A DNA stretch of 64,000 nt from Pseudideonella sakaiensis (GCF_001293525.1 NZ_BBYR01000037.1:1-64000), one strand, 5' to 3'. Positions 29,050-40,053 are shown, counted from the stretch's first letter. Numbers and translations: made by a program. The notes: generated by a model from the sequence alone, not told the origin.

Positions 29050-30156
29050 TCAGGAGCCCGTGGTAATCGTGGTGATGGCTTTCGGGGACGCGAGCGCGGC
29101 CACGACGGCGTCGCCCATCTCGCGCGTGCCCACCTTGCGCGTGCCCTCGGACCAGATGTCCGGCGTGCGCAGCCCGGCCGCGAGCACCGCGCGCACGGCG
29201 GTCTCGATGCGGTCGGCCGCGTCGGCCTGGTCGAGGGAGTAGCGGAGCATCATGGCAGCGGACAGGATTGTAGCCAGCGGATTGGCCACGCCCTTGCCCG
29301 CGATGTCCGGCGCGCTGCCGTGGCTGGGCTCGTACAGGCCCTGGTTGCGCGCGTTCAGCGAGGCCGACGGGAGCATGCCGATGGAGCCGGTGAGCATCGC
29401 GGCCTCGTCGGACAGGATGTCGCCGAACATGTTGCCGGTGACCACCACGTCGAGCCGCTTCGGCGCCTTCACCAGCTGCATCGCGGCGTTGTCGACGTAC
29501 ATGTGCTCCAGTTCGACGTCCGGGTACTGCGCATGCACCTCGGTGACGACGTCGCGCCAGAACTGGAAGGTCTCCAGCACGTTGGCCTTGTCGACGCTGA
29601 GCAGCTTGCCGCGGCGCTTGCGCGCGGCCTGGAAGGCCACGTGGGCGATGCGCTCGATCTCCGGCCGCGTGTAGCGCATCGTGTCGAAGGCCTCGGGCGC
29701 ACCGGCGAAGGCGCCGTCCGGCGCGCTGCGGCGGCCGCGCGGCTGGCCGAAGTAGATGTCGCCGGTCAGCTCGCGGATGATCAGCAGGTCGAGGCCCGAG
29801 ACGATCTCCGGCTTCAGGCTCGACGCCGCGGTCAGCTCCGGGTAGCAGATCGCCGGGCGGAAGTTGGCGAACAGCTGCAGGTGCTTGCGCAGGCCGAGGA
29901 TGGCCTGCTCGGGGCGCAGCGCGCGCTCGAGCGTGTCGTACTTCCAGTCGCCGACGGCGCCGAACAGCACCGCGTCGGCCGCCTGCGCGAGCTTCAGCGT
30001 CGACTCGGGCAGCGGGTGGCCGTGCGCCTCGTAGGCCGCACCGCCGACCAGGGCCTGCTCGAACTCGAAGGCCAGGTCGAGCGCCTGCAGCACCCGCAGG
30101 GCCTCGGCGACGATCTCGGTGCCGATGCCGTCGCCCGGCAGGACTGCGATCTTCAT
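29050..30156 (-). CDS. leuB: 3-isopropylmalate dehydrogenase
   Basis: 368 aa. It oxidises and decarboxylates 3-isopropylmalate in leucine synthesis. The start [14 protein letters not shown], the substrate region [34 protein letters not shown], and the metal/NAD sites [14 protein letters not shown] and [12 protein letters not shown] are clear. An in-frame ATG two codons upstream (MSMKIAV) is an alternative start. It follows leuD by a short gap. Confidence 0.97.
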   Translation of the reverse strand: MKIAVLPGDGIGTEIVAEALRVLQALDLAFEFEQALVGGAAYEAHGHPLPESTLKLAQAADAVLFGAVGDWKYDTLERALRPEQAILGLRKHLQLFANFRPAICYPELTAASSLKPEIVSGLDLLIIRELTGDIYFGQPRGRRSAPDGAFAGAPEAFDTMRYTRPEIERIAHVAFQAARKRRGKLLSVDKANVLETFQFWRDVVTEVHAQYPDVELEHMYVDNAAMQLVKAPKRLDVVVTGNMFGDILSDEAAMLTGSIGMLPSASLNARNQGLYEPSHGSAPDIAGKGVANPLATILSAAMMLRYSLDQADAADRIETAVRAVLAAGLRTPDIWSEGTRKVGTREMGDAVVAALASPKAITTITTGS

Positions 30157-30197
30157 GCTCATCTCTCGGAAGGTGGTGAAAAGGGGAAGGCGCCGGC

Positions 30198-30842
30198 TCA
30201 GACGCTGCGCGCCAGCCAGGGCTTGGTGGCCAGCCGCTCGGCCTCGAAGGCGCGGATCGCGTCGCGGTGGCGCAGCGTCAGGCCGATGTCGTCCAGGCCC
30301 TTGAGCAGGCACTCGCGACGGAACGGGTCCACCGCGAAGGCGATCTCCTCGCCGTCGGGCTTGACGATGCGCTGCCGCTCCAGGTCGATGGTCAGCCGGT
30401 AGCCGGGGAAGGCTGCGACCTCGTCGAACAGCCGGGCCACCACCGCGTCGGGCAGCACGATCGGCAGCAGGCCGTTCTTGAAGCTGTTGTTGAAGAAGAT
30501 GTCGGCATAGCTCGGCGCGATCAGCGCGCGGAAGCCGAACTGCTCGAGCGCCCAGGGTGCGTGCTCGCGCGAGGAGCCGCAGCCGAAGTTCTCGCGCGCC
30601 AGCAGCACCGAGGCGCCCTGGTAGCGCGGCTGGTTGAGCACGAAATCCGGGTTCGGGCGCCGGCTCGCCGGGTCCATGCCGGGCTCGCCGTGGTCCAGGT
30701 AGCGCCACTCGTCGAACAGGTTGGGGCCGAAGCCGGTGCGGCGGATCGACTTCAGGAACTGCTTCGGGATGATTGCGTCGGTGTCGACGTTGGCGCGGTC
30801 CATCGGGGCCACCAGGCCCTGGTGCACGGTGAAGGCTTGCAT
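30198..30842 (-). CDS. leuD: 3-isopropylmalate dehydratase small subunit
   Basis: 214 aa. It is the swivelling subunit paired with LeuC, isomerising 2- to 3-isopropylmalate. Motifs are [32 protein letters not shown] and the [16 protein letters not shown] region. It is 15 bp after leuC. The length is typical. Confidence 0.97.
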   Translation of the reverse strand: MQAFTVHQGLVAPMDRANVDTDAIIPKQFLKSIRRTGFGPNLFDEWRYLDHGEPGMDPASRRPNPDFVLNQPRYQGASVLLARENFGCGSSREHAPWALEQFGFRALIAPSYADIFFNNSFKNGLLPIVLPDAVVARLFDEVAAFPGYRLTIDLERQRIVKPDGEEIAFAVDPFRRECLLKGLDDIGLTLRHRDAIRAFEAERLATKPWLARSV

Positions 30843-30857
30843 CGGAGTCTCCCGGGG

Positions 30858-32279
30858 TCAGGCGAACTTGCGCACGTCGACGAAGTGGCCGTGCAGCGCC
30901 GCGGCCGCGGCCATCGCCGGGCTCACGAGGTGGGTGCGGCCGCCGGCACCCTGGCGGCCCTCGAAGTTGCGGTTGCTGGTGGAGGCGCAGCGCTCGCCGG
31001 GTTCCAGGCGGTCGGCATTCATCGCCAGGCACATCGAGCAGCCGGGCTCGCGCCACTCGAAGCCGGCGGCCTTGAAGACCTCGTGCAGCCCTTCGCGCTC
31101 GGCCTGCTCCTTGACCCAGCCGGACCCCGGCACCACCATCGCCAGCCGCACGTTCTTCGCGACGCGGCGGCCCAGCCGGCGCACGATGGCCGCGGCCTCG
31201 CGCATGTCCTCGATGCGGCTGTTGGTGCAGCTGCCGATGAAGACCTTGTCGACCACGATGTCGTCGATCGCCTTGTTCGGCTCCAGGCCCATGTAGGCCA
31301 GCGCGCGCTCGATGGCCGCGCGCCGGGTGGCGTCCTTCTCCTTGTCGGGGTCGGGCACCCGGGCGTCGATGGGCAGCACCATCTCCGGCGAGGTGCCCCA
31401 GGTCACCTGCGGCCGGATCTGCGTGGCGTCCAGCTCGACCACACGGTCGAACACCGCGTCGGCATCGGAATGCAGCGTCTGCCAGTGGGCCACGGCCTGG
31501 TCCCACTCGACGCCGGTAGGCGCCAGCGGCCGGCCGCGCACGTACTCGATGGTCTTCGCGTCGACGGCCACCAGGCCGGCGCGGGCACCGGCCTCGATCG
31601 CCATGTTGCAGACGGTCATCCGCCCTTCCATGCTCAGGTCGCGGATCGCCGAGCCGCCGAACTCGATCGTGTAGCCGGTGCCGCCGGCCGTGCCGATGCG
31701 GCCGATGATCGCCAGCACCACGTCCTTCGCGGTGCAGCCGGGGGCCAGGCGGCCCTCGACCTTCACCAGCATGTTCTTCGCCTTCTTGGCCAGCAGGGTC
31801 TGGGTCGCCATCACGTGCTCGACCTCGCTGGTGCCGATGCCGTGGGCCAGCGCGCCGAAGGCCCCGTGGGTGGAGGTGTGGCTGTCGCCGCAGACCACCG
31901 TCATGCCGGGCAGCGTGGCACCCTGCTCCGGCCCCATCACGTGGACGATGCCCTGGCGCTTGTTCAGGAAGGGGAAGAAGGCGGCGGCACCGAACTCGGC
32001 GATGTTGCGGTCCAGCGTGGTGACCTGCTCCTTGCTGATCGGGTCGTCGATGCCGTCGTAGCCGCGCTCCCAGCCGGTGGTCGGCGTGTTGTGGTCGGCC
32101 GTGGCCACCACCGAGCTGATGCGCCACAGCTTGCGGCCGGCCACGCGCAGGCCCTCGAAGGCCTGCGGGCTGGTGACTTCGTGCACCAGGTGGCGGTCGA
32201 TGTAGAGGATGGCGGTGCCGTCGGGTTCGGTGCGGACGACGTGCTCGTCCCAGAGCTTGTCGTAGAGGGTGCGGGGCAT
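30858..32279 (-). CDS. leuC: 3-isopropylmalate dehydratase large subunit
   Basis: 473 aa. An aconitase-family 4Fe-4S enzyme. The cluster ligands are visible as [13 protein letters not shown] and [11 protein letters not shown]. Other motifs are [20 protein letters not shown] and [20 protein letters not shown]. It starts the leuCDB unit. A LysR gene precedes it by 50 bp on the same strand, so the two may share transcription. Confidence 0.97.
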   Translation of the reverse strand: MPRTLYDKLWDEHVVRTEPDGTAILYIDRHLVHEVTSPQAFEGLRVAGRKLWRISSVVATADHNTPTTGWERGYDGIDDPISKEQVTTLDRNIAEFGAAAFFPFLNKRQGIVHVMGPEQGATLPGMTVVCGDSHTSTHGAFGALAHGIGTSEVEHVMATQTLLAKKAKNMLVKVEGRLAPGCTAKDVVLAIIGRIGTAGGTGYTIEFGGSAIRDLSMEGRMTVCNMAIEAGARAGLVAVDAKTIEYVRGRPLAPTGVEWDQAVAHWQTLHSDADAVFDRVVELDATQIRPQVTWGTSPEMVLPIDARVPDPDKEKDATRRAAIERALAYMGLEPNKAIDDIVVDKVFIGSCTNSRIEDMREAAAIVRRLGRRVAKNVRLAMVVPGSGWVKEQAEREGLHEVFKAAGFEWREPGCSMCLAMNADRLEPGERCASTSNRNFEGRQGAGGRTHLVSPAMAAAAALHGHFVDVRKFA

Positions 32280-32329
32280 GCGGGTCTCCGGGAGTCGAAG
32301 GTCGGGTCGGGCGGGAAGGAGGGACGGGC

Positions 32330-33310
32330 TCAGGCGGGCAGCGGCACGGCGCCGGGCGGGATCGGGACGGGGCCTGGCGCGGGCGGCGCGGCACGGGACG
32401 GCTGCAGGTGCTCGGCCAGCGCGCGCGCCGCGGCCGGCAGCGCGGCGAAGTCACGCGCGACCAGGCGCAGCTCGCGCGCGGCCCAGGGGTCGTTCAGCGC
32501 CACGGCCACCAGCCGGGCGCCGACACCGCCGCGCATCAACTCGAAGGCGCCGGCCGGCATCACGCCGATGCCCAGGCCGTTGTCGATCATGCGGCCCATC
32601 GCATCGAGGCCGGTCACGTGGATGCGCAGCCGCACCGGCCGGCCGGCCGCCTGCGCCGCCTCGTGCAGTGCGAGGTGGATCGAGCTGCCGGTGTGCAGGC
32701 CGACGTGGTCGAAGTCCAGGCTCTCGACGAAGTCGACGGCGGGGCGCTCGGCCAGCGGATGGCCCTGCGGCACCACCAGCACCAGCCGGTCGCGCCGGTA
32801 GGGCAGCGACTGCAGCAGGCCCGCGCCTCGCCCGACGTGGCAGACGCCGAGGTCGGCCGCGCCTTCCTGCACCGCGCGCAGGACCTCGGCAGACAGGTGC
32901 TCCTCGAGGTCGATCTTGATCGCCGGGTGGGCGCGCGCGAAGGCGCCGAGGTCTTCCGGCAGGAACTGCACGATGGCCGAGATGTTGGCGTGCACCCGCA
33001 CGTGCCCACGCACCCCGTCGGCGAACTCGCCCAGCTCGCCCTGCATCTTCTCGAGGCTCGCGAGCATCGCGCGGGCGTGGTGCACCAGGCTTTCGCCGGC
33101 CGGCGTGAGCGCGACACCACGCGCATGCCGTACCAGCAGCGGCGTGCCGAGCGCGGCCTCGAGGTCCGACAGGCGCTTGCTCACCGCGGACGCGGCGAGG
33201 AAGGCACGCTCCGCGGCGCGGCCGATGCTGCCCGTCTCGCCCACGGCGACCACCAGCTGCAACGACACCAGGTCGATGCGGCGGGCCAGCGGGAGATCGG
33301 GGCGGTTCAT
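32330..33310 (-). CDS. LysR-type transcriptional regulator
   Basis: 326 aa. The N-terminal winged helix-turn-helix (about 12-75) reads [20 protein letters not shown] then [19 protein letters not shown]; the effector domain (about 100-300) has [15 protein letters not shown] and [18 protein letters not shown]. It is cytoplasmic. It is just upstream of leuC on the same strand and divergent from the SDR gene. LysR proteins often control the divergent neighbour, so the SDR-isomerase pair is one possible target and leuCDB another. The effector is unknown. The C-terminal tail is Pro/Ala-rich. Confidence 0.9.
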   Translation of the reverse strand: MNRPDLPLARRIDLVSLQLVVAVGETGSIGRAAERAFLAASAVSKRLSDLEAALGTPLLVRHARGVALTPAGESLVHHARAMLASLEKMQGELGEFADGVRGHVRVHANISAIVQFLPEDLGAFARAHPAIKIDLEEHLSAEVLRAVQEGAADLGVCHVGRGAGLLQSLPYRRDRLVLVVPQGHPLAERPAVDFVESLDFDHVGLHTGSSIHLALHEAAQAAGRPVRLRIHVTGLDAMGRMIDNGLGIGVMPAGAFELMRGGVGARLVAVALNDPWAARELRLVARDFAALPAAARALAEHLQPSRAAPPAPGPVPIPPGAVPLPA

Positions 33311-33566
33311 GCTTCAGTCATCGTCCATGGCGACGGCCGATCGATTATCCCGCCCTCCTGTCGCACCTGCCATCTTGATTGACGATTCCTCCATGCGCCT
33401 TCAGCGATGCATCTTCGCAGGAGAGCCGATGCGGCGCGCCGCAGCAGCCGCCCGCCGTGTTCCGCTGTGCAGTTCCCGAAGCGTCCTGCGGACCGGGAGG
33501 CGACCGCGTTGCGGAATACGATCACGCTCACCGCAGCGCCCGACCGGCCGCCGCCGAAAGGACCCG

Positions 33567-34310
33567 ATGAGCACCGACCCCCCCGCCCCCCGCCGCGCGA
33601 TCCTCGTCGTCGGTGCGGGCGACGCCACCGGCGGCGCGATCGCGCGGCGCTTCGCGCGCGAGGGCTACGTGGCCTGCGTCACCCGTCGGCAGGCCGACAA
33701 GCTGCAGCCGCTCGTCGATGCGATCCGGGCCGACGGCGGCGAGGCCCACGGGTTCGGCAGCGATGCGCGCAGCGAAGAGGAGATGGTCGCGCTGGTCGCC
33801 GGGATCGAGCGCGACATCGCACCGATCGAGGTGGCGGTGTTCAACGTCGGCGCCAACGTGCGCTTCCCGGTCACGGAGACGAGCGCGCGCGTGTACCGGA
33901 AGGTGTGGGAGATGGCCTGCTTCGGCGGCTTCCTGATGGGCCGCGAGGTGGCGAAGGCGATGCTGCCCCGCGGCCGCGGCACCCTGCTGTTCACCGGCGC
34001 GACGGCCAGCCTGCGCGGCCGCGACGGCTTCGCCGCCTTCGCCGGCGCGAAGCACGCGCTGCGCGCGCTGGCGCAGAGCATGGCGCGCGAGCTGGGGCCA
34101 CAGGGCATCCACGTCGCGCACCCGGTGATCGACGGCGCGATCGACACCGAGTTCATCCGCAGCCAGTTCCCCGAGCGCTACGCGACGCGGGTCGACGGCG
34201 GGATCCTGGACCCGGCGCACATCGCCGACGCCTACTGGATGCTGCACCAGCAGCCGCGCGACGCCTGGACGCACGAGCTGGACCTGCGGCCGTGGATGGA
34301 AACCTGGTGA
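33567..34310 (+). CDS. atypical short-chain dehydrogenase-like protein (SDR_c10 type)
   Basis: 247 aa with the Rossmann fold (AILVVGAGDATGGAIARRFA). The nucleotide-binding Gly pattern is not the classical TGxxxGxG, and the active-site Tyr is replaced by F158 while K162 is kept (FAGAKHALRAL). I recall this combination as the defining feature of CDD subgroup SDR_c10. It may therefore be a non-canonical oxidoreductase or a binding protein. It has an AAAGGA site before the ATG and is followed at 11 bp by the DsbA-like isomerase. The divergent LysR gene is a possible regulator. Confidence 0.85.
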   Translation: MSTDPPAPRRAILVVGAGDATGGAIARRFAREGYVACVTRRQADKLQPLVDAIRADGGEAHGFGSDARSEEEMVALVAGIERDIAPIEVAVFNVGANVRFPVTETSARVYRKVWEMACFGGFLMGREVAKAMLPRGRGTLLFTGATASLRGRDGFAAFAGAKHALRALAQSMARELGPQGIHVAHPVIDGAIDTEFIRSQFPERYATRVDGGILDPAHIADAYWMLHQQPRDAWTHELDLRPWMETW

Positions 34311-34321
34311 GGAGCCCCCCG

Positions 34322-34948
34322 ATGAACCCCGCCCCGACCACCCCGCCGGCCGTGCAGTTCCTGTTCGACTTCGGCAGCCCCAACGCCTACCTGTCGCACC
34401 GGGTGATCCCTGGGATCGAGGCGCGCTGCGGCCGGCGCTTCGAGTACGTGCCGATCCTGCTCGGCGGCCTGTTCAAGCTGACCGGCAACCGCTCGCCGGT
34501 GGAAGCCTACGCCGGGATCCCGAAGAAGCTCGCCTACGAGCGCCTCGAGCTGCAGCGCTTCGTCGCCCGCCACGGGCTGCAGGCCTACCGCCCCAACCCG
34601 CACTTCCCGGTGAACACGCTGCAGATCATGCGCGGCGCCGTCGCGGCCCGGCGGCTCGGCTGCTTCGCGCCCTACGTGGAGGCGGTCTTCGCCGGCATGT
34701 GGGAGCAGGGCCGCAAGCTCGACGAGCCGGATCAGATCGCCGCCGTGCTCGGCGCGGCCGGCCTGGACACCGACGCCCTGGTGGCGGCGGCGCAGTCGCC
34801 CGAGGTCAAGGCCGAACTGCTCGCCAACACCCAGTCGGCCTGCGACCGGGGCGCCTTCGGCTCGCCCAGCTTCCTCGTCGGCGACGAGCTGTATTTCGGC
34901 AAGGACAGGCTGCGCGATGTCGAAGAGGCGATCACGGCCGCCGGCTGA
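34322..34948 (+). CDS. 2-hydroxychromene-2-carboxylate isomerase / DsbA-family protein
   Basis: 208 aa, thioredoxin fold of the GST-kappa-like group. N-terminal FLFDFGSPNAYLSHRVIPGI has Ser at the position where DsbA has its Cys pair; the internal helical region has KLAYERLELQRFVARHG, and GAFGSPSFLVGDELYFGKDR is the typical cis-Pro end. HCCA isomerases act in naphthalene-type catabolism with glutathione, but many genomic members have unknown substrates. The ribosome site overlaps the SDR stop (TGAGGAG), so the two are cotranslated. Confidence 0.88.
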   Translation: MNPAPTTPPAVQFLFDFGSPNAYLSHRVIPGIEARCGRRFEYVPILLGGLFKLTGNRSPVEAYAGIPKKLAYERLELQRFVARHGLQAYRPNPHFPVNTLQIMRGAVAARRLGCFAPYVEAVFAGMWEQGRKLDEPDQIAAVLGAAGLDTDALVAAAQSPEVKAELLANTQSACDRGAFGSPSFLVGDELYFGKDRLRDVEEAITAAG

Positions 34949-35013
34949 GGCTCGCGCCGACGCAGCGGCGGGCCGGCGGGCCGGGCAGGGCCCGCCCCGC
35001 CGCCACGCGGCGA

Positions 35014-36324
35014 TCAGCGCTCGCCGATCGGCTTGACGTCGCGCGCCTTGGAGCCGACGAAGAGCTGGCGCGGGCGGCCGATCTTGTACTCCGGGTCGGC
35101 GATCATCTCGTTCAGCTGGGCGATCCAGCCGACCGTGCGGGCCAGCGCGAAGATCGCGGTGAACAGGCTGACCGGGATGCCGATCGCGCGCTGCACGATG
35201 CCGGAATAGAAGTCGACGTTCGGGTAGAGCTTGCGCGCGACGAAGTACTCGTCTTCCAGCGCAATCTTCTCCAGCGCCATCGCCAGCTTGAACAGCGGAT
35301 CGTCGTGCAGGCCGAGCGCGCTGAGCACCTCGTGGCAGGTCTCGCGCATCAGCTTGGCGCGCGGGTCGTAGTTCTTGTAGACCCGGTGGCCGAAGCCCAT
35401 CAGCTTGACGTTCGAGTTCTTGTCCTTGACCTGCTTGATGAACTCGCCGATGCGCTCGACGCCGCCGTTGCGCTGGATGTCCTCCAGCATGTTCAGCGCG
35501 GCCTCGTTGGCCCCGCCGTGCGCCGGGCCCCAGAGGCAGGCCACGCCCGCGGCGATCGCGGCAAAGGGGTTGGTACCCGAGCTGCCGCACAGGCGCACCG
35601 TCGAGGTGGAGGCGTTCTGCTCGTGGTCGGCGTGCAGGATGAAGATGCGGTCGATCGCGCGCACCAGCACGTCGTTCGGCGCGTACTCCTCGCACGGCGT
35701 GCCGAACATCATGCGCATGAAGTTGGCCGAGTACGAGAGGTCGTTCTTCGGGTAGATGTAGGGCTGGCCGATGCCGTACTTGTAGGCCATCGCGACCAGG
35801 GTCGGCATCTTCGCGATCAGGCGGATCGCCGAGATCTCCCGGTGCTTCGGGTTGTTGATGTCGGTGCTGTCGTGATAGAAGGCCGACAGGCCGCCGACAA
35901 GACCCGTCATCACCGCCATCGGGTGCGCGTCGCGCCGGAAGCCGCGCAGGAAGAACTGCATCTGCTCGTTGACCATGGTGTGGTTGGTCACGAGCTTCTT
36001 GAACGAGGCCTGCTGCTCCAGGTTGGGCAGCTCGCCGTACAGCAGCAGGTGGCAGGTGTCGAGGAAGTCGCACTGGGTGGCGAGCTGCTCGATCGGGTAG
36101 CCGCGGTACAGCAGCTCGCCCTTGTCACCGTCGATGTAGGTGATGCTGGAGTTGCACGACGCGGTCGACAGGAAACCGGGGTCGTAGGTGAACTTGCCGG
36201 TCTGGCCGTACAGCTTGCGGATGTCGATCACGTCCGGGCCGATGCTGCCCTTGTAGATCGGCAGGTCCATGCTCGGGCTGCCATCGGAGAACGACAGCGT
36301 GGCTTTCACGTCGGACGGGGTCAT
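35014..36324 (-). CDS. gltA: citrate synthase
   Basis: 436 aa, the type II (hexameric, Gram-negative) class by length. It condenses oxaloacetate and acetyl-CoA. Motifs are [20 protein letters not shown], the active-site [11 protein letters not shown] and [14 protein letters not shown], and [16 protein letters not shown]. Cytoplasmic. It is the last gene of the sdhC-D-A-B-sdhE-gltA run. Confidence 0.97.
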   Translation of the reverse strand: MTPSDVKATLSFSDGSPSMDLPIYKGSIGPDVIDIRKLYGQTGKFTYDPGFLSTASCNSSITYIDGDKGELLYRGYPIEQLATQCDFLDTCHLLLYGELPNLEQQASFKKLVTNHTMVNEQMQFFLRGFRRDAHPMAVMTGLVGGLSAFYHDSTDINNPKHREISAIRLIAKMPTLVAMAYKYGIGQPYIYPKNDLSYSANFMRMMFGTPCEEYAPNDVLVRAIDRIFILHADHEQNASTSTVRLCGSSGTNPFAAIAAGVACLWGPAHGGANEAALNMLEDIQRNGGVERIGEFIKQVKDKNSNVKLMGFGHRVYKNYDPRAKLMRETCHEVLSALGLHDDPLFKLAMALEKIALEDEYFVARKLYPNVDFYSGIVQRAIGIPVSLFTAIFALARTVGWIAQLNEMIADPEYKIGRPRQLFVGSKARDVKPIGER

Positions 36325-36362
36325 GGGCGGTTCCTTGGGAGCGGTGGGGGAGCGGGCGGAAA

Positions 36363-36641
36363 TCAGGTCGGCCGTGCGGGCGCCTCGCGCATCTGCGCCA
36401 GCACGGTGACCACGTCGGGGCGGGCGAGCTCGCCGGACGGCTCGGTGCGGCCGAGCAGCAGGTCGAGCAGGTCGTTGTCCGACAGGTCCATCAGGACCTG
36501 CAAGCCGCGGGCCTGGTCGGCCGTGAAGCCGGCCGGGTGGCGCGCGAAATAGCGTTCGACGAACAGGTCGTTCTCGAGCAGGCCGCGCCGGCAGCGCCAG
36601 CGCAGCTTGCTCATCGCCCGGGCGTCGATCAGCGGTTCCAT
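36363..36641 (-). CDS. sdhE: succinate dehydrogenase assembly factor (FAD flavinylation)
   Basis: 92 aa of the Sdh5/SdhE family. The diagnostic segment is [20 protein letters not shown], with downstream [16 protein letters not shown]. SdhE promotes covalent attachment of FAD to SdhA. It lies 8 bp after sdhB and 38 bp before gltA. An internal ATG at MSKLRW is an alternative start. Confidence 0.93.
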   Translation of the reverse strand: MEPLIDARAMSKLRWRCRRGLLENDLFVERYFARHPAGFTADQARGLQVLMDLSDNDLLDLLLGRTEPSGELARPDVVTVLAQMREAPARPT

Positions 36642-36649
36642 GCGGGCGC

Positions 36650-37354
36650 TCAGACGGCGCGACGGACCATCATTTCCTTGATCTTGCCGATCGCCTTGGT
36701 GGGATTCAGGCCCTTCGGGCAGACGTCGACGCAGTTCATGATCGTGTGGCAGCGGAACAGGCGGTACGGGTCCTCGAGGTTGTCGAGGCGGGCCTCGGTG
36801 TCCTGGTCGCGGCTGTCGGCGATGAAGCGGTAGGCCTGCAGCAGCCCGGCCGGCCCGACGAACTTGTCCGGGTTCCACCAGAAGCTCGGGCAGGAGGTGC
36901 TGCAGCTGGCGCACAGGATGCACTCGTACAGGCCGTTCAGCTCGTCGCGCTCCTGCGGTGACTGCAGGCGCTCCTTCTCGGGCGGCACGCTGTCGTTGAC
37001 GAGGAAGGGCTTGATCGAGTGGTACTGCTTGAAGAACTGCGTCATGTCGACGATCAGGTCGCGCACCACCGGCAGGCCCGGCAGCGGCTTCAGCACCACC
37101 GTGCCGGGCAGCGTGCGCATGTTCGTCAGGCAGGCCAGGCCGTTCTTGCCGTTGATGTTCATCGCGTCCGAGCCGCAGACGCCCTCGCGGCAGGAACGGC
37201 GGAAGCTCAGCGTGGGGTCGACCTGCTTCAGCTTGATCAGGGCGTCCAGCAGCATGCGCTCGGAGCCGTCGAGCTCGACCTCGATCGTCTGCATGCGCGG
37301 CTTGGCGTCCTGGTCCGGGTCGTAGCGGTAGATCTGGAAGCTGCGTTTCGTCAT
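36650..37354 (-). CDS. sdhB: succinate dehydrogenase iron-sulfur subunit
   Basis: 234 aa. It carries three Fe-S clusters between SdhA and the quinone site. The 2Fe-2S ligands are in [20 protein letters not shown], the others in [19 protein letters not shown] and [20 protein letters not shown]. Membrane-associated at the cytoplasmic face. It is 16 bp after sdhA. Confidence 0.97.
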   Translation of the reverse strand: MTKRSFQIYRYDPDQDAKPRMQTIEVELDGSERMLLDALIKLKQVDPTLSFRRSCREGVCGSDAMNINGKNGLACLTNMRTLPGTVVLKPLPGLPVVRDLIVDMTQFFKQYHSIKPFLVNDSVPPEKERLQSPQERDELNGLYECILCASCSTSCPSFWWNPDKFVGPAGLLQAYRFIADSRDQDTEARLDNLEDPYRLFRCHTIMNCVDVCPKGLNPTKAIGKIKEMMVRRAV

Positions 37355-37370
37355 GGCGGTTGCCTCGCGT

Positions 37371-39158
37371 TCAGAAGGTGCGGACCTTCGGCGGGATGGA
37401 TTCGACCGACATCGGGGTCATGTTCACCGGCTTGTACTCGAGCCGGTTGCCCTCGCTGTACCAGAGGGTGTGCTTGAGCCACTCGGCGTCGTTGCGGCCG
37501 TTCGGATGCGCCGGCGTGTCGCCGTAGTCGTCGACGGTGTGGGCGCCGCGGCTTTCGCGGCGGGCGGCCGCCGAGATCATCGTCGCCAGCGCCGACTCGA
37601 TCAGGTTGTCCACCTCCAGCGCCTCGATGCGGGCGGTGTTGAAGACCTTGGACTTGTCGGCCAGGTGGATGTGGCGCGCGCGCTCCGCCACCGCCTTGAT
37701 CTTCGCCACGCCCTCGTCCATCGAGGCCTGGGTGCGGAACACCCCGGCGTGCTGCTGCATCGTCTTGCGGATGTCGTTAGCCACCACCTGCGCGTACTCG
37801 CCCTGGGTGCTGGACTCGTAGCGCGCCAGCCGCGCCCGCGTCGCGTCGGCCGCGTCGGCCGGCAGCGGCTTGTGCGACTTGCTGCGGCTCGCGAACTCGA
37901 CGATGTGGTTGCCGGCGGCACGGCCGAACACCAGCAGGTCGAGCAGCGAGTTGGTGCCGAGCCGGTTCGCGCCGTGCACGCTGACGCAGGAGCACTCGCC
38001 CACCGCGTACAGGCCGTTCACCACCGCACTCGGGTTGCCGCCCTGGGGCACGACCACCTGGCCGTGCACGTTGGTCGGGATGCCGCCCATCTGGTAGTGG
38101 ATGGTCGGCACGACCGGGATCGGCTCCTTCGTGATGTCGACGTTCGCGAAGTTGTGGCCGATCTCGAACACGCTCGGCAGGCGCTTCATGATCGTCTCGC
38201 CGCCCAGGTGGGTCATGTCGAGCTGGATGTAGTCCTTGTTCGGACCGCAGCCGCGCCCTTCCTTGATCTCCTGGTCCATGCAGCGCGAGACGAAGTCACG
38301 CGGCGCGAGGTCCTTCAGCGTGGGCGCGTAGCGCTCCATGAAGCGCTCGCCGTTGCTGTTGCGCAGGATCGCGCCTTCGCCGCGGCAGCCCTCGGTCAGC
38401 AGCACGCCGGCGTTGTGCACGCCGGTCGGGTGGAACTGCCAGAACTCCATGTCCTCGAGCGGGATGCCCGCGCGCGCCGCCATGCCCAGGCCGTCGCCGG
38501 TGTTGATGAAGGCATTGGTCGACGCGGCGAAGATGCGCCCGGCACCGCCGGTCGCCAGCAGCACCGTCTTGGCCTCCAGCACGTAGAGCTCGCCGGTCTC
38601 CATCTCGAGCGCGGTCACGCCGACCACGTCGCCGTCGGCGTCGCGGATCAGGTCCAGCGCCATCCACTCGACGAAGAAGTTGGTGCGCGACTTCACGTTC
38701 TGCTGGTACAGCGTGTGCAGCATCGCGTGGCCGGTGCGGTCCGCCGCGGCGCAGGCGCGCTGCACCGGCTTCTCGCCGTAGTTCGCGGTGTGGCCGCCGA
38801 AGGGGCGCTGGTAGATCGTGCCGTCCGGGTTGCGGTCGAACGGCATCCCGAAGTGCTCGAGCTCGTAGACCACCTTCGGTGCCTCGCGGCACATGAACTC
38901 GATCGCGTCCTGGTCGCCCAGCCAGTCCGAGCCCTTGACCGTGTCGAAGAAGTGGTAGTGCCAGTTGTCCTCGCTCATGTTGCCCAGCGAGGCGCCGATG
39001 CCGCCCTGCGCCGCCACCGTGTGCGAGCGGGTCGGGAACACCTTGGACAGCACGGCCACGTTCAGGCCCGCGCGCGCCAGCTGCAGCGAGGCGCGCATGC
39101 CGGAGCCGCCGGCCCCGACGATCACCACGTCGAATCGTCTCTTGTTCAGCGTTGCCAT
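37371..39158 (-). CDS. sdhA: succinate dehydrogenase flavoprotein subunit
   Basis: 595 aa. It oxidises succinate to fumarate with covalent FAD. The FAD motif is VVIVGAGGSGMRASLQLA; the flavin-His region is SHTVAAQGGIGASLGN; the active site is seen at EFWQFHPTGVHNAGVLL and GECSCVSVHGANRLGTNSL. The ATG shares one base with the sdhD stop (TGATG). Confidence 0.98.
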   Translation of the reverse strand: MATLNKRRFDVVIVGAGGSGMRASLQLARAGLNVAVLSKVFPTRSHTVAAQGGIGASLGNMSEDNWHYHFFDTVKGSDWLGDQDAIEFMCREAPKVVYELEHFGMPFDRNPDGTIYQRPFGGHTANYGEKPVQRACAAADRTGHAMLHTLYQQNVKSRTNFFVEWMALDLIRDADGDVVGVTALEMETGELYVLEAKTVLLATGGAGRIFAASTNAFINTGDGLGMAARAGIPLEDMEFWQFHPTGVHNAGVLLTEGCRGEGAILRNSNGERFMERYAPTLKDLAPRDFVSRCMDQEIKEGRGCGPNKDYIQLDMTHLGGETIMKRLPSVFEIGHNFANVDITKEPIPVVPTIHYQMGGIPTNVHGQVVVPQGGNPSAVVNGLYAVGECSCVSVHGANRLGTNSLLDLLVFGRAAGNHIVEFASRSKSHKPLPADAADATRARLARYESSTQGEYAQVVANDIRKTMQQHAGVFRTQASMDEGVAKIKAVAERARHIHLADKSKVFNTARIEALEVDNLIESALATMISAAARRESRGAHTVDDYGDTPAHPNGRNDAEWLKHTLWYSEGNRLEYKPVNMTPMSVESIPPKVRTF

Positions 39159-39520
39159 CACAGTCTCCACAGCACCTGGATCGCCCAGCCGGCGCAGCCC
39201 ACCAGCCACGCGATGGTGAACACCTGCAGCGCGAGCCGCACGCCTACCGGCTTGACGTAGTCCATCCACACGTCGCGCATGCCCACCCAGGCGTGGATCA
39301 GCAGCGAGACGATCACCACGAAGGTCAGCACCTTCATCCATTGCGCCGCGAAGATGCCCGACCACTTGTCGTAGCCCATCTCCCCGGGCAGCAGCACCTG
39401 CACGATCACCGCGACGGTGAACAGCGCCATCAGCAGCGCGGTGACGCGCTGCGAGAGCCAGTCCCGCAGGCCGTAGTGGGCCCCGACGACGAGGCGCTTG
39501 GAACCGTAGTTGTCAGCCAT
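39158..39520 (-). CDS. sdhD: succinate dehydrogenase membrane anchor subunit
   Basis: 120 aa, three membrane segments (about 25-50, 58-82, 92-116). The haem-related SLLIHAWVGMRDVWMDYVKP is typical of SdhD. It is 10 bp after sdhC. Confidence 0.94.
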   Translation of the reverse strand: MADNYGSKRLVVGAHYGLRDWLSQRVTALLMALFTVAVIVQVLLPGEMGYDKWSGIFAAQWMKVLTFVVIVSLLIHAWVGMRDVWMDYVKPVGVRLALQVFTIAWLVGCAGWAIQVLWRL

Positions 39521-39530
39521 GTCGACGTCC

Positions 39531-39953
39531 TCAGAAGAAGAGCTTCCAGCCCAGCGCGGCCGTCAGCAGCAGGCTGATCGCCAGCGTCGCGATCGCGCTG
39601 GAGTGGCCGAAGCCGCGCGTGACCGCATGCGTCGCGTCCATCCAGAGGTGGCGAACGCCGGCGCAGAAGTGGTGCAGGTAGGCCCAGATCAGGCCGAGGG
39701 CCACGAGCTTGAACACCCAGCCCGGCAGCGGCCCGGCGCCCGCCATGAACAGCGCGGCGAAGCGGTCGTAGGAGACCTCGGAGGTGACGCTGTGGTCGAA
39801 CAGCCAGATCACGAAGGGCATCAGCAGGAACATCAGCACCCCGCTGACGCGGTGCAGGATGGAGACGATGCCCGCCGGCGGCAGCCGGTACTTCAGGATC
39901 TGCGTGACGTGGATGTTCCGGTAGACCGGACGCTGCTTGACCGCTTCTGTCAT
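39531..39953 (-). CDS. sdhC: succinate dehydrogenase cytochrome b556 subunit
   Basis: 140 aa, three membrane segments. The N-terminal RPVYRNIHVTQILKYRLPPA and GIVSILHRVSGVLM, and the haem-His region LHHFCAGVRHLWMD, mark SdhC. It starts the sdhCDAB-sdhE-gltA unit. About 100 bp separate it from the GntR gene on the same strand. Confidence 0.95.
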   Translation of the reverse strand: MTEAVKQRPVYRNIHVTQILKYRLPPAGIVSILHRVSGVLMFLLMPFVIWLFDHSVTSEVSYDRFAALFMAGAGPLPGWVFKLVALGLIWAYLHHFCAGVRHLWMDATHAVTRGFGHSSAIATLAISLLLTAALGWKLFF

Positions 39954-40053
39954 GCGAGGCCTTCTTGTAATCGGAAAGAAACCCAGGGAGTTTATTGCAA
40001 CGCAGCAATGCGAGTGGGCGCCAGGGAGGTGCGTTCGGCCAGGCCGGCGTACC

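Noticed and set aside
33311-33566. A gene in the LysR-SDR gap
   Set aside because: Frames here are short and Arg/Ala-rich without a ribosome site. The gap is more likely regulatory, but no clear T-N11-A LysR box could be picked with confidence.
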